Below, piece by piece: positions 23,181 through 32,227 of a stretch of DNA of 37,957 nucleotides. A program made the translations under genes and the position numbers. This DNA is from an uncultured Clostridia bacterium (GTDB lineage: Bacteria; Bacillota; Dehalobacteriia; UBA4068): NCBI GenBank assembly GCA_944390945.1, contig CALXRV010000035.1, forward strand, positions 1 to 37,957, read 5' to 3'. Below the pieces are notes generated by a model. That model was not told the origin of the DNA. It saw only the letters and a list, made by a program, of their open reading frames with translations, and searched no databases. Position 1 is the stretch's first letter. Every line of letters begins with the position of its first letter.

Positions 23181-23849
23181 CTATTCGAAGTCAGCTTCCG
23201 TTGCTGCTGGATGATGTTCACGCAGCTCAGGAAAACGTGTGTAAATATACTCGATGATAATCTGCTTGACCTGCTCTTCATTGTTCCGGCTGGAATCGAT
23301 AGATAAATCATATCCAGTGAGGTCTAACCAACCACGACGCGCAAAAGTTTTGTAGTAACGTCCGCGTTCTTTATCCGAATCACTGATGTAATCCCGGGCT
23401 TCATCATCGCTCAGGCCATGTCGTTCGCGCAAACGGGCGATGCGGCTTTCCAGATCAGAATGCAGGAAAATGCTGACGCATTTTGGATAATCTCGAAACA
23501 GATAGGCACCGCAGCGGCCCACAACAACAGAAGAGGATTCGGCTACTGAGCGATAAATGATCTTACTTTGCGTTTCAAACAGCTTACGGCCGGTTGGCAG
23601 ATACCATTCCTGCGGGATATATGGCATATCATAAATATGCGACTGCAGAAAAGCACGCTTCAGCGAAAACTCTTTCTCTTCGATCCATTCCAGTTTTTCT
23701 ACTGGAATATCCAGCATACGTGCGGATTTGATGAGGATTGCCTTATCGATGTACTGAAATCCAAAATGTTTAGCGAGTGCTTTTCCCATAGAGGCACCAC
23801 CGCTGCCCATCTGACGGCCGATCGTGATCACATAATGCTCCTGATTCAT
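23181..23849 (-). CDS. Cytidylate kinase-like family protein
   Basis: 222 residues. P-loop kinase with the family's GRQMGSGGASMGKALA nucleotide loop near the N-terminus, the FQYIDKAIL segment, VVVGRCGAYLF, and the YYKTFARRGWLDLTGYDLSID block with an Arg-rich lid (ESRIARLRERHGL). This clade is common in Clostridia beside true Cmk and its substrate is unknown. ATG preceded by GGGGGTGATGCA. Strand shared with the upstream carboxypeptidase gene, 84 bases away. Confidence 0.85.
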   Translation of the reverse strand: MNQEHYVITIGRQMGSGGASMGKALAKHFGFQYIDKAILIKSARMLDIPVEKLEWIEEKEFSLKRAFLQSHIYDMPYIPQEWYLPTGRKLFETQSKIIYRSVAESSSVVVGRCGAYLFRDYPKCVSIFLHSDLESRIARLRERHGLSDDEARDYISDSDKERGRYYKTFARRGWLDLTGYDLSIDSSRNNEEQVKQIIIEYIYTRFPELREHHPAATEADFE

Positions 23850-23933
23850 TGCATCACCCCCTTGTTTCTATTTTATACCTATCTTCGCAGTCAGTCAAAT
23901 ATATCGCCGCGGGATCATGATGTTTTATTCGGA

Positions 23934-25070
23934 TTACCACATAGCGGTAAGAAGTTTCCGCCAAGTTCGCCATACGCCGCCTCGCTCCACATTCTCTGCG
24001 GCGATCAGATCAATGCTGCGCCATTCACTGCCATCACGGTATAGCGTAATGGTGCCCCCTTTTTCTCCCGCCCGGACCGGCGCCGGAAGAATCTGTTCCA
24101 GCTGGATGCTTTCCGTAATCGAGACATCACTGTTTTTCGCCTGGATACAGCCAATTTCTTCAGCTGTGATCAGGCTAACGCTATCCGCCGCGCCTTTACT
24201 GACAGGGATTTTTGCCACCGTTGCACCGGCAGGGTAGAGCTGTTGGTATGTGAAATTGTTAAACCCAAAATTCAGCAGTTCCATACTTTCCAAAAAATGC
24301 CCCTGCCGTTCACGACAACCTAAAACAACAGAGATTAACCGCATACCGTCACGTTCAACCGTTGCCACCAGGTTACGACCGGCTTCTTCTGTATAACCAG
24401 TCTTCATGCCATCTGTACCTTCATACCATTTAAGCAGGCGATTGGTATTCCAAAGCACAAGCGGATTCGGCTCGGGGCGGAATTCGTATTCATAAATCGA
24501 CGTATAATTTAGAAAATCAGGCAGGGAAAGTGCATACAATGCCAGCCGCCCTAGATCAGCCGCCGTAGTATAATGTTCCGCATCATGCAAACCATGTGGG
24601 TTGGTAAAATGCGTTCCACTCATTCCCAGCTCTGCCGCGCGTTTGTTCATCAGGTCGATAAAGGCGCTATAGCTACCGCTGACAAATTCCGCCATCGCAT
24701 ATGCTGCATCATTACCGCTACCTACTGCAATGGCGATCAGCATCTCTTCCACCGTGCGTGTCTCTCCTTCGTAAAGATAGACCTGCGATCCGCCCATTGC
24801 CGCAGCTTCAGCGCTGACAGAAACTTCATCTGTCAGCTGGATTTTGCCGTCCTCTATCGCTTCCAGGATCAACACCAGGGTCATGATCTTGGTCACGCTT
24901 GCCGGATAACAGGGCTCTTCGCTGTTTATCTCATAAAGTACCTCTCCGCTGACCGCATCCAGTAACAAGGCACTTTTACAATCAAGCGTCAGACTGTCAT
25001 CTGCAAGCGCCGTTGTTGGCAGCAGTAGCCAGGCGGAGAAAAGCAGGATAGAGAAAACAATTTTTCGCAT
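23934..25070 (-). CDS. D-alanyl-D-alanine carboxypeptidase (DacF type)
   Basis: 378 residues, S11 family. N-terminal signal peptide (1-23, ending TALA). Penicillin-binding motifs: S58-V-T-K61 (SxxK), SGND (SxN) and KTGYT (KTG). After the catalytic domain comes a beta-rich C-terminal domain (about 270-360) and a short Trp-rich end (WRTWRKLLTAMW) that may anchor it to the membrane as an amphipathic helix. It removes the terminal D-Ala of peptidoglycan stem peptides, setting cross-link density; spore cortex function is typical for DacF, but this copy is not beside spoIIA as in Bacillus. ATG preceded by AAAGGGGGGCTTACC. Confidence 0.93.
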   Translation of the reverse strand: MRKIVFSILLFSAWLLLPTTALADDSLTLDCKSALLLDAVSGEVLYEINSEEPCYPASVTKIMTLVLILEAIEDGKIQLTDEVSVSAEAAAMGGSQVYLYEGETRTVEEMLIAIAVGSGNDAAYAMAEFVSGSYSAFIDLMNKRAAELGMSGTHFTNPHGLHDAEHYTTAADLGRLALYALSLPDFLNYTSIYEYEFRPEPNPLVLWNTNRLLKWYEGTDGMKTGYTEEAGRNLVATVERDGMRLISVVLGCRERQGHFLESMELLNFGFNNFTYQQLYPAGATVAKIPVSKGAADSVSLITAEEIGCIQAKNSDVSITESIQLEQILPAPVRAGEKGGTITLYRDGSEWRSIDLIAAENVERGGVWRTWRKLLTAMW

Positions 25071-25199
25071 GGTAAGCCCCCCTTTTCCATATATTGTATG
25101 GGCCTATTTATCGGGTTATGCCGCTTGTGGATTCTTTTCCTCCGCGCTTTACAAGCAGCCGGATTTAAGATAAGATATAGTAGATAAGGAGATCGGCTT

Positions 25200-26186
25200 A
25201 TGCAAAAATATTTGATCAATCAACATAGAGTTTTGCAATTTGACCACGAATGGCTTCCGCACCGCCAGAACTGTGATACCTGGCGTACGCAGGGGATATT
25301 CCATGACGAGCAGGAAAATACCTACGGGTTCCAGCTGAGTGTAAATCGTGTCCAGGCAGGTATGGAATCCTTTTGCGCCGTTAATTTACAGTATGGAAAA
25401 CTTGATGCAGAACAGGGGATGATCCAACAGCGCTGGTGCATACATGCTTTGGAAGGCGATAAAGAAGGGCTACTGATTGATGAAGACAGTATCCTTTTTC
25501 GTGATGAGGCACAATTACTGCTGGCGAAAGATGCGATTGCCATGCGTCTTCGCGGTGATGACTATGCGCTGGATTTGCGTATGGGACGGGAACGGCCAGA
25601 AGTCTGGTTTGGGGAAGACGGTAGAATTCCATTTCTGCTTGGTCCCAGACGGACAAGGCGCGGATATCTTTGCACGCTGCCGATGCTATCCTGCGTCGGA
25701 CGCATCTACCGGCCAGATGGCAGCAGCTCACGGGTGAACGGCACAGCGAGCTTTGAACGGCTTTGGGGAAGATATCCGCTACGGATGTCCAAAGCGCATT
25801 GGGAGCGTTTTTATTTGTTTATGGATAATGGAGATGAGCTGTCAATTACGGCGTATCCGTATGGTAAATTATCTACGGCACTGTGTATGCCCAAAAACGT
25901 ACTTCCTTTTGTATTTTTTGATTATCAAATGGAGGCTGCTTCCTTTTTGGAGCTGGAGGACTGGCGTTTTGCCTCTGCCTGGCGTCTGGATATGCCACAA
26001 TACAGCCAGCAGGTTTTTTATCTTTCGCCAATCGTGCCTTATTTCCGCTTGCCAGCTGCACAACCCATACTTGGCGTGTTTGACCATAATGGGAATCGTC
26101 TCGGCTATGCGTTTTCTGAATTGCTCCCCGGGGCACGGAATGAGGTTGATCATGTTGGGCTGGCTTTGTTCTTCCGGGAAAATTAA
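25200..26186 (+). CDS. CrtC/AttH-like (lipocalin-type) protein
   Basis: 328 residues, no signal peptide. The N-terminal part holds WRTQGIFHDE..NTYGFQLS and the C-terminal half the ERLWGRYPLRMSKAHWERFYLFMDNGDEL region, which match the double-lipocalin family that includes carotenoid hydratase CrtC and AttH. The aligned motif is one-off: the usual DRQWG reads ERLWG. No carotenoid or prenyl gene is near, so a hydratase role is not supported; binding or modification of a hydrophobic ligand is a guess. Start ATG 25200 after AAGGAGATCGGCTT; single gene. Confidence 0.7.
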   Translation: MQKYLINQHRVLQFDHEWLPHRQNCDTWRTQGIFHDEQENTYGFQLSVNRVQAGMESFCAVNLQYGKLDAEQGMIQQRWCIHALEGDKEGLLIDEDSILFRDEAQLLLAKDAIAMRLRGDDYALDLRMGRERPEVWFGEDGRIPFLLGPRRTRRGYLCTLPMLSCVGRIYRPDGSSSRVNGTASFERLWGRYPLRMSKAHWERFYLFMDNGDELSITAYPYGKLSTALCMPKNVLPFVFFDYQMEAASFLELEDWRFASAWRLDMPQYSQQVFYLSPIVPYFRLPAAQPILGVFDHNGNRLGYAFSELLPGARNEVDHVGLALFFREN

Positions 26187-26192
26187 ATCAAG

Positions 26193-26232
26193 ATAAAATA
26201 AAACCCCCTGTATTCGTATTGTACAGGGGGTT
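26193..26232. terminator. Bidirectional terminator between the CrtC-like gene and the macrodomain gene
   Basis: AACCCCCTGTA (26202-26212) pairs perfectly with TACAGGGGGTT (26222-26232). On the minus strand it is followed by TTTTATTTTA, so it best fits the macrodomain gene; it also ends the plus-strand gene 16 bases upstream. Confidence 0.85.
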
Positions 26233-26283
26233 GCTTATCGGTTTATACATGTTTTATCCGCAGGCGGGCTTACAGATACTGTT

Positions 26284-26808
26284 TTAGTCTGCTAACTGTG
26301 CCAATGCATCCCGGTATAACTGCTCTGTCTCATGGTCATAGGCCACAAAATATACTTTAAAGATCTTATTGTCCTGCGCTAAATAATCGGTGACTGTTTT
26401 AACGGCAATGGCAGCTGCTTCCTGGCGAGGGAATCCGTATGCGCCGGTGGAAATGGCAGGAAAAGCAACCGTCGTCAGCTGATATTCGCTGACCAGACGC
26501 AAAGCATTATAATAGCAACAGGCAAGCAGACGGCGCTCATCCGCAATGCCGCCTTGCCAGATCGGACCAACGGTATGGATGACAAACGGCGCGGGTAAAC
26601 GATATCCGCTGGTGATTTTTGCTTCGCCGGTGGCACAGCCATGCAATTCGCGACATTCTTCCAGCAGTTCCGGGCCAGCAGCAGCATGGATTGCTCCGTC
26701 CACGCCACCTCCACCAAGCAGCGATGGATTTGCCGCATTGACAATAGCATCCACGCCCATTTTCGTAATGTTGCCATGATAGATGGCAATGCGCTGTTTG
26801 CTTCCCAT
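26284..26808 (-). CDS. Macrodomain protein (O-acetyl-ADP-ribose deacetylase/ADP-ribose hydrolase type)
   Basis: 174 residues, a single MacroD-like domain. Ligand-site motifs: GNITKMGVDAIVNAANPSLL with the catalytic-type Asn, GGGGVDGAIHAAAG with Asp, VIHTVGPIW, and the phosphate loop STGAYGFP. The family binds ADP-ribose and hydrolyses O-acetyl-ADP-ribose or mono-ADP-ribosyl groups from proteins. The start is the ATG at 26808, preceded by AAGGAGGGGCTGCAG; an ATG at 26826 lies before that ribosome site. No partner ADP-ribosyltransferase or sirtuin gene is adjacent. Confidence 0.92.
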   Translation of the reverse strand: MGSKQRIAIYHGNITKMGVDAIVNAANPSLLGGGGVDGAIHAAAGPELLEECRELHGCATGEAKITSGYRLPAPFVIHTVGPIWQGGIADERRLLACCYYNALRLVSEYQLTTVAFPAISTGAYGFPRQEAAAIAVKTVTDYLAQDNKIFKVYFVAYDHETEQLYRDALAQLAD

Positions 26809-26976
26809 CTGCAGCCCCTCCTTCATACATCCGTCCGCATATATGGCTATTATAGCACAGTATGCCAGTGAATCCTATGACTTTTTATGGAAAAGCAAGA
26901 CATTTTATCCACGAGATGTTTTTTATGTCATGACATTATAAAAATGTGCAGACTTGCATCACTTTGGCGTTTACAC

Positions 26977-27005
26977 TTGTCTTAGTAGGTAATACATGAT
27001 ATAAT
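26977..27005 (+). promoter_or_regulatory. Promoter of the PiT-DUF47 operon
   Basis: TTGTCT (26977-26982), a 17-base spacer and TATAAT (27000-27005) with TGA directly upstream. No obvious Pho-box repeat was seen. Confidence 0.7.
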
Positions 27006-27036
27006 TTCAACGTATTTTGACATAAAGGAGCACTGG

Positions 27037-28089
27037 ATGATAATCTCTTTTTCGCAGTTTTTTTCCGATCTGCTCAACAGTCCTGTTTTAATGATCACTG
27101 TCCTGCTTACCTTGGCTGTGATTTTAGTCAATGGTTGGACGGATGCGCCAAATGCAATCGCCACCTGCGTTTCTACGCGTGCGCTTGCCCCAAGAAAAGC
27201 GATTTGGATGGCGGCAATTTTCAACTTTCTTGGCGTAACCTTGATGACATTGGTCAATGCTACTGTTGCCACGACCATCTATAACATGGTTGATTTCAGC
27301 GGGGATACCCATGCTGCGCTGACTGCGCTATGCGCAGCCATGTTTGCTATTGTTATCTGGGCTACAGCCGCATGGGTGTTCGGCATTCCCACCAGCGAGA
27401 GCCACGCGCTGATCGCAGGCATTAGCGGCGCTGCGATCGCCATGCAGGGCGGGCTTTCCGGAATCAATGGAGCAGAGTGGGTAAAGGTGCTTTATGGCCT
27501 GTTTTTTTCTACGGTGATGGGGTTTGGTTTTGGCTGGCTGTTCAGCAAAGTCATCAATCGAACTTGTCGTCATTTGGATTACCGGCAATCGCAGGATATT
27601 TTTGGTAAAGCACAAATTGGTGCGGCTGCGGGTATGGCGTTCATGCATGGGGCGCAAGACGGCCAAAAATTCATGGGCATTTTTCTGCTCGGTGTGGTTC
27701 TTTCCCAGGGGCAGCAGGATGTCGGTGACTTGGTTTTTCCGCTGTGGTTGATGATTCTCTGTTCGCTGGTGATGGCACTTGGTACGTCGATCGGTGGCAT
27801 GCGTATCATTAAATCAGTCGGGATGAAGATGGTCCGGCTGGAAAAGCATCAGGGCTTTACGGCGGACGTGGCCGCAGTTGCCTGCCTGTTCCTTTCTTCC
27901 ATGCTTGGCGTGCCGGTTTCCACGACGCATACAAAGACTACGGCGATCATGGGGGTGGGTGCTGCCAAGCGGCTGTCTGCCGTCAACTGGGGCGTAGTCA
28001 AAGAAATGGTGCTGACCTGGGTGCTGACTTTTCCTGGCTGTGGCTTGATCGGATTTTTAATGGCGAAATTGTTTATCGCTGTATTTTGA
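27037..28089 (+). CDS. PiT family inorganic phosphate transporter
   Basis: 350 residues, about ten membrane helices. Both inverted PiT signatures are present: NGWTDAPNAIATCVSTRAL near the N-terminus and GVPVSTTHTKTTAIMGVGAA in the C-terminal half. It carries metal-phosphate or phosphate with cation symport. The start follows AAAGGAGCACTGG. A DUF47 (PhoU-like) gene follows after 27 bases, the standard pairing. Confidence 0.95.
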   Translation: MIISFSQFFSDLLNSPVLMITVLLTLAVILVNGWTDAPNAIATCVSTRALAPRKAIWMAAIFNFLGVTLMTLVNATVATTIYNMVDFSGDTHAALTALCAAMFAIVIWATAAWVFGIPTSESHALIAGISGAAIAMQGGLSGINGAEWVKVLYGLFFSTVMGFGFGWLFSKVINRTCRHLDYRQSQDIFGKAQIGAAAGMAFMHGAQDGQKFMGIFLLGVVLSQGQQDVGDLVFPLWLMILCSLVMALGTSIGGMRIIKSVGMKMVRLEKHQGFTADVAAVACLFLSSMLGVPVSTTHTKTTAIMGVGAAKRLSAVNWGVVKEMVLTWVLTFPGCGLIGFLMAKLFIAVF

Positions 28090-28116
28090 TTGATTATTTG
28101 AGGAAGGATATGAGGG

Positions 28117-28746
28117 ATGGCAAAACACGATCGTAACTATAACTATTTTGATGCATTTATCCGTATGGCAGAGAAGTCGTGTCGGGCTGCAGACATGTTG
28201 GTTGCCGCTTTGTCGGATTTTGATCCGGATAAAGTGGAAGATCTGATGCATGCCATGCATACGGTAGAGCACGATGCAGATATTGAGCACCATGAAATGA
28301 TGCACCGCTTGGCTAAGGAATTCATCACGCCGATTGAGCGGGAAGATATCATATATATGGCCAGCGAGCTGGACGAGGTGACGGACTGCATCGAAGATGT
28401 AATGCAGCGGATTTTTATGTATAATATTCGCACCATTCCGCCGGAAGCCAAAGAAATGGCGGTTATCATCTCGCGCTGCTGCAAAAGCCTGGCCATGGCC
28501 CTGCAGAACTTCCAACATTTCAAGAAAGCGTCAGAGATCAACGAATGTATTATTGAGATCAACCGTTTGGAGGAAGACGGTGACCAGATGTATATTCGTG
28601 GTAACCGCAGCCTGTTCACGCAGCATACCGAGGATCCTGTTGTCGTTTTAGCCTGGGCTGAAACCTATACCCGTTTGGAAAAATGCTGTGATGCCTGTGA
28701 ACATGTAGCAGATGTGATGGCCAGCGTAATGATGAAGAATTCTTGA
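28117..28746 (+). CDS. DUF47 family PhoU-like phosphate transport regulator
   Basis: 209 residues, all-alpha. Tandem metal-binding helices show the acidic/His motifs typical of PhoU-like proteins: HTVEHDADIEHHEMM, TPIEREDIIYMASELDEVTDCIED, and RLEKCCDACEHVADV. DUF47 proteins accompany PiT transporters and are thought to control their activity. Cytoplasmic. Fits the operon with the upstream transporter; the ATG follows GAGGAAGGATATGAGGG. Confidence 0.92.
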   Translation: MAKHDRNYNYFDAFIRMAEKSCRAADMLVAALSDFDPDKVEDLMHAMHTVEHDADIEHHEMMHRLAKEFITPIEREDIIYMASELDEVTDCIEDVMQRIFMYNIRTIPPEAKEMAVIISRCCKSLAMALQNFQHFKKASEINECIIEINRLEEDGDQMYIRGNRSLFTQHTEDPVVVLAWAETYTRLEKCCDACEHVADVMASVMMKNS

Positions 28747-28832
28747 TGAAGCTGGAGCATATACCACGAAAATGTCGATGGCAGCGCTCCTCAGTGAAGC
28801 GCTGAGCAATGTGCAAATATGCAAAGGAGACG

Positions 28833-29651
28833 ATGATCGTGACTGAAAATTGTTCGCATGACTGTGGTTCCTGCCAACAGGATTGTGCTTCGCGGGATCT
28901 GCATGAACCGCTGCATAATCTAAGCCGTGTCGGTAAAGTCTATGGGGTCGTCAGCGGGAAAGGCGGCGTTGGCAAATCGCTGGTTACCTCTTTGCTGGCA
29001 GTACAACTACAGAAGCAAGGGGTACAGGCAGCAATCCTTGATGCGGATATTACAGGCCCGTCCATCCCGAAGATGTTCGGTGCAAAGGGAAAGATTACGG
29101 GTACCGAAGACAGCGGATTCTTCCCGGTAACGAGCCGTAGTGGGATTGAGATGGTCTCGACGAATTTCCTGCTGGATCATGATACGGATCCGGTTGTATG
29201 GCGTGGTCCGATCATCGCTGGTACGGTTAAACAGTTTTGGGGCAGTATGCTTTGGGACGATATCGACGTTATGTTGGTAGATATGCCGCCTGGCACCGGC
29301 GATGTTCCGTTGACTGTTTTTCAGTCTCTGCCGCTGGATGGTGTGATCATCGTGACTTCACCCCAGGATCTGGTCTCGATGATCGTAACGAAGGCCGTGC
29401 GCATGGCGGAACTGATGCATGTTCCGATCGTTGGTTTGATTGAAAATATGGCTTATTTCCGTTGCCCAAATTGTGGCAGCGAACATGCTATCTTTGGTAA
29501 AAGCCATATCGAGCAGGTAGCAGCTGAGCACGGCCTGAAAGTATTGGCCCGCTTGCCAATTGATCCGGCATTGACTGCACTTTGCGATGCAGGTAAGATT
29601 GAGGATTATGACGGACAGCTGCTGGCTGATGTCGCCAATGATCTGAAATAG
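28833..29651 (+). CDS. Mrp/NBP35 family Fe-S cluster carrier ATPase
   Basis: 272 residues. Deviant Walker A GKGGVGKS (42-49), a VDMPPGTGDVPLT block and the NMAYFRCPNCGS pair of cysteines (CxxC) that bridges a [4Fe-4S] cluster between subunits. There is also an N-terminal C7-x3-C11-x2-C14-x3-C18 motif like that of NBP35. Expected to carry Fe-S clusters to apoproteins. Start: ATG 28833 lies only 3 bases after GGAG, while the in-frame GTG at 28839 has ideal spacing of 9, so the protein may begin two codons later. Confidence 0.93.
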   Translation: MIVTENCSHDCGSCQQDCASRDLHEPLHNLSRVGKVYGVVSGKGGVGKSLVTSLLAVQLQKQGVQAAILDADITGPSIPKMFGAKGKITGTEDSGFFPVTSRSGIEMVSTNFLLDHDTDPVVWRGPIIAGTVKQFWGSMLWDDIDVMLVDMPPGTGDVPLTVFQSLPLDGVIIVTSPQDLVSMIVTKAVRMAELMHVPIVGLIENMAYFRCPNCGSEHAIFGKSHIEQVAAEHGLKVLARLPIDPALTALCDAGKIEDYDGQLLADVANDLK

Positions 29652-29657
29652 GTGAGC

Positions 29658-29682
29658 AAAAGCAGCCCAACGGGCTGCTTTT
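29658..29682 (+). terminator. Terminator after the Mrp ATPase gene
   Basis: AAAAGCAGCCC (29658-29668) pairs with GGGCTGCTTTT (29672-29682) around AAC; 6 bases after the stop. Works in both directions by form. Confidence 0.92.
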
Positions 29683-29764
29683 CTGCAACGTCTGCCTTAA
29701 GGGCATCGCATCTATGCGCATTGTCTGCTAGGAAATAAAACAGGAAATGAACATGGAAATGGAA

Positions 29765-29790
29765 AATGGCGCAGCGGCCGCTGCGCCATT
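29765..29790 (-). terminator. 26-base perfect palindrome, likely tyrS terminator
   Basis: AATGGCGCAGCGG and its exact complement CCGCTGCGCCATT (29765-29790), with no separate loop. It lies 60 bases after the tyrS stop on the minus strand and is followed there by TTTTCC. Probable terminator of tyrS. Confidence 0.6.
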
Positions 29791-29850
29791 CTTTATCATT
29801 CCTTCCTTTCCTGTGGCCTGCTGCGTTTATCATGGCCAGGGGAAGGCCAA

Positions 29851-31083
29851 TTAAGACAGCTCTACGCGATGAAATACCTTTTTCCCTTTGCGTAATAATG
29901 CATAGCCATCAGTAAGATCGCTAGTTGTTACCCGACTGTCAATATCCGGTACCCGCTGGTTGTTCAGATAAATACCACCATCTTTAATCAGGCGGCGTGC
30001 ATCGCTGTTGGAAGAGGCAAGGCCGGTACGAACCAGTAACGTGATAATATCCATGCCATCGCCAAATTCTGCTGCGGGAATCGCAGTTGATGGCATATTT
30101 GCCATATCGCCACCGCCGCCAAACAGTGCACGTGCTGCTGCCAACGATTTATCCGCTTCATCAACGCCATGTACAAGTTTTGTCACCTCGTAGGCAAGGC
30201 GCTCTTTCGCTTTATTGATATCCGCTCCGGTATTGAGGTCCGTGAGGGTACGAATCTCATCCATTGGCAGGAAGGTGAGCAGTGCCAGACAATTTGCAAC
30301 GTCTGCATCGTCAATATTTCGCCAATACTGATAGAATTCATAAGGTGAGGTCTTTTGCGGGTCAATCCAAACCGCGCCGCTTTCCGTTTTGCCCATTTTC
30401 TTGCCTTGACTGTTTGTCAGCAACTTGAAGGTGAGGGCATGGGCGGGCGCGCCTTCCACGCGGCGGATCAGATCTGCGCCAGAGAGGATATTCGACCACT
30501 GGTCATTGCCGCCCATCTGCAGCATCGCACCGTAACGGCGGTGCAGCTCCAGAAAGTCATAGGATTGCATCAGCATATAGTTGAACTCAAGAAAAGAAAG
30601 CCCACGTTCAAGACGGGATTTGAAGCATTCGGCCGTCAACATACGGTTGACCGAAAAATAGCGGCCATAATCGCGCAAAAACTCGATATAATTGAGCGGC
30701 AGCAGCCAGTCTGCATTATTGACAAGCAAAGCACCGCTTTCTCCACCAAAATCGATAAAACGCGAAAGTTGCTGTTTAAACTTTTCGCAGTTTGCGTTGA
30801 TCTGTTCCGGCGAAAGCATCTTGCGCATATCCGTTCGGTTGGAAGGGTCTCCGACCATAGTCGTACCGCCGCCGACCAATGCGATCGGGCGATGTCCATA
30901 ACGCTGCATATACATCATGACGATCACCTGAATAAAATGACCGACATGCAGACTGTCCGCTGTCGCATCAAAACCGATATAAAAAGTCACGGGTCCACGA
31001 CCCAGCAATTCACGGACTTCCTCGGCATTCGTCGACTGTTCGATAAAGCCGCGTTCTGCCAGCACGTCATACACATTTTCCAT
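29851..31083 (-). CDS. tyrS: Tyrosyl-tRNA synthetase
   Basis: Charges tRNA-Tyr. 410 residues from ATG 31083, chosen since AAAAGGAGAATTATCT precedes it; the frame is open further upstream but without a ribosome site. Class I motifs: HVGH at 46-49 and KKMGKTESG (KMSKS loop). The [12 protein letters not shown] and [11 protein letters not shown] blocks are diagnostic of TyrRS. The C-terminus carries an S4 RNA-binding domain ([20 protein letters not shown], near 350-375). It has its own promoter 41 bases upstream; no T-box leader fits in the 145-base intergenic space. Confidence 0.97.
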   Translation of the reverse strand: MENVYDVLAERGFIEQSTNAEEVRELLGRGPVTFYIGFDATADSLHVGHFIQVIVMMYMQRYGHRPIALVGGGTTMVGDPSNRTDMRKMLSPEQINANCEKFKQQLSRFIDFGGESGALLVNNADWLLPLNYIEFLRDYGRYFSVNRMLTAECFKSRLERGLSFLEFNYMLMQSYDFLELHRRYGAMLQMGGNDQWSNILSGADLIRRVEGAPAHALTFKLLTNSQGKKMGKTESGAVWIDPQKTSPYEFYQYWRNIDDADVANCLALLTFLPMDEIRTLTDLNTGADINKAKERLAYEVTKLVHGVDEADKSLAAARALFGGGGDMANMPSTAIPAAEFGDGMDIITLLVRTGLASSNSDARRLIKDGGIYLNNQRVPDIDSRVTTSDLTDGYALLRKGKKVFHRVELS

Positions 31084-31123
31084 AGATAATTCTCCTTTTC
31101 CATGCACTAATGCAATCTTATAT

Positions 31124-31152
31124 ATCATAATTTTTTCTTGTTGCTTTGTCAA
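31124..31152 (-). promoter_or_regulatory. tyrS promoter
   Basis: On the minus strand: TTGACA (31152-31147), a 17-base spacer and TATGAT (31129-31124). Its -35 box ends 4 bases from that of the divergent promoter at 31157. Confidence 0.75.
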
Positions 31153-31156
31153 GTTA

Positions 31157-31185
31157 TTGGCTTTTTTCGTAAAAAATGTTATACT
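31157..31185 (+). promoter_or_regulatory. Promoter of the aldo/keto reductase-purB unit
   Basis: TTGGCT (31157-31162), a 17-base spacer and TATACT (31180-31185) preceded by TGT (extended -10). Placed back to back with the tyrS promoter. Confidence 0.7.
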
Positions 31186-31228
31186 ACATTTTATCATATC
31201 TTTCGCCAAAACAGGGAGGGCATAACAG

Positions 31229-32185
31229 ATGAAATATCGTGATCTTGGAAAAAGCGGTCTTCATGTCAGCGAATTGTGTTTTGGCACGTTGCCGATGGGC
31301 CCACTGCAGGCGAATATCCCTTTAGAAACAGCTGCAGATATTTTGGTTAGCGCGATCGATCAGGGCATCACTTTTTTTGATACGGCACAAATGTATCGCA
31401 CCTATCCGCATCTGCGCCGTGCCATGGCCCAACGACCAGGAACAGATCTTGTCATATCCTCCAAAAGCACAGCGGAAGACTATCAAACGATGGAACAGGC
31501 TGTGCAGGAAGCTTTGCGTGAATTAGGCCGAGATTATATCGATATTTTCCTATTGCATGCTGCACGGGTACCGGCGGCAGAACTATTTGTAAAACGGGGC
31601 GGGGCCTGGCAATGCCTGCAGGATTACAAGCAGAAAGGGTATTTGCGTGCGGTCGGCGTCTCCACACATGTAGTGCAGACGGTGGAGATGTTGACGGCAA
31701 TGCCTGAGGTTGATATTATTTTCCCTTTGATTAATGATGTAGGTCTGGGCATCATTGGTGGTTCAGTCGCTGATATGCGGAACGCTGTGGATCATGCGGC
31801 GGCGGCCGGGAAAGGGCTTTTCTCCATGAAACTGCTTGGTGGGGGCAATTTGCTGGCAGAACTGCCGCAGAAAATTGCTTTTGGACGGGCAATCCCAGCA
31901 TTTTCCGCGCATGCGATCGGCATGATATCCGCTCGTGAACTGGAGATTAATCTGCGTATATTCAATAATCAGCCTTTGGATGCAGAAATGCTTGCCGGCT
32001 TGGGCAAAGGAAAAAGCTGGTTCCTGTTTGAGCCGCTTTGTAAGCATTGCGGAAAATGCGTTAAGCAGTGTCCGAATGGTGCATTGCTCTGGCAGGATAA
32101 CAAGCCTAACCTGATTCGGGAAAATTGCTTGCTTTGCGGGTACTGCGCTTCGGATTGTCCAGAATTTGCTATTCGTGTGAAATGA
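31229..32185 (+). CDS. Aldo/keto reductase with C-terminal 2x[4Fe-4S] ferredoxin domain
   Basis: 318 residues. NAD(P)H-dependent oxidoreductase TIM barrel. The catalytic tetrad is visible: Asp and Tyr in FFDTAQMY, Lys in VISSKS, His in FLLHAA. The C-terminal 50 residues have two ferredoxin-type motifs, [12 protein letters not shown] and [12 protein letters not shown], as in a known clostridial group of Fe-S aldo/keto reductases that may take electrons from ferredoxin. Natural substrate unknown. ATG after GGGAGGGCATAACAG; purB follows after 42 bases. Confidence 0.92.
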   Translation: MKYRDLGKSGLHVSELCFGTLPMGPLQANIPLETAADILVSAIDQGITFFDTAQMYRTYPHLRRAMAQRPGTDLVISSKSTAEDYQTMEQAVQEALRELGRDYIDIFLLHAARVPAAELFVKRGGAWQCLQDYKQKGYLRAVGVSTHVVQTVEMLTAMPEVDIIFPLINDVGLGIIGGSVADMRNAVDHAAAAGKGLFSMKLLGGGNLLAELPQKIAFGRAIPAFSAHAIGMISARELEINLRIFNNQPLDAEMLAGLGKGKSWFLFEPLCKHCGKCVKQCPNGALLWQDNKPNLIRENCLLCGYCASDCPEFAIRVK

Positions 32186-32227
32186 CCGACAGTGCGTAAA
32201 CCGGTGCTTTGATATCAGGAGGAACAG

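Noticed and set aside
28782-28804. CAGCGCT/AGCGCTG hairpin between the DUF47 and Mrp genes
   Set aside because: No T run follows; may only be a chance stem or RNA-stability element.
30355-31089. 244-codon open frame on the plus strand opposite tyrS
   Set aside because: Entirely antisense to a full-length tyrosyl-tRNA synthetase; low-complexity, His/Arg-rich translation with no family likeness.
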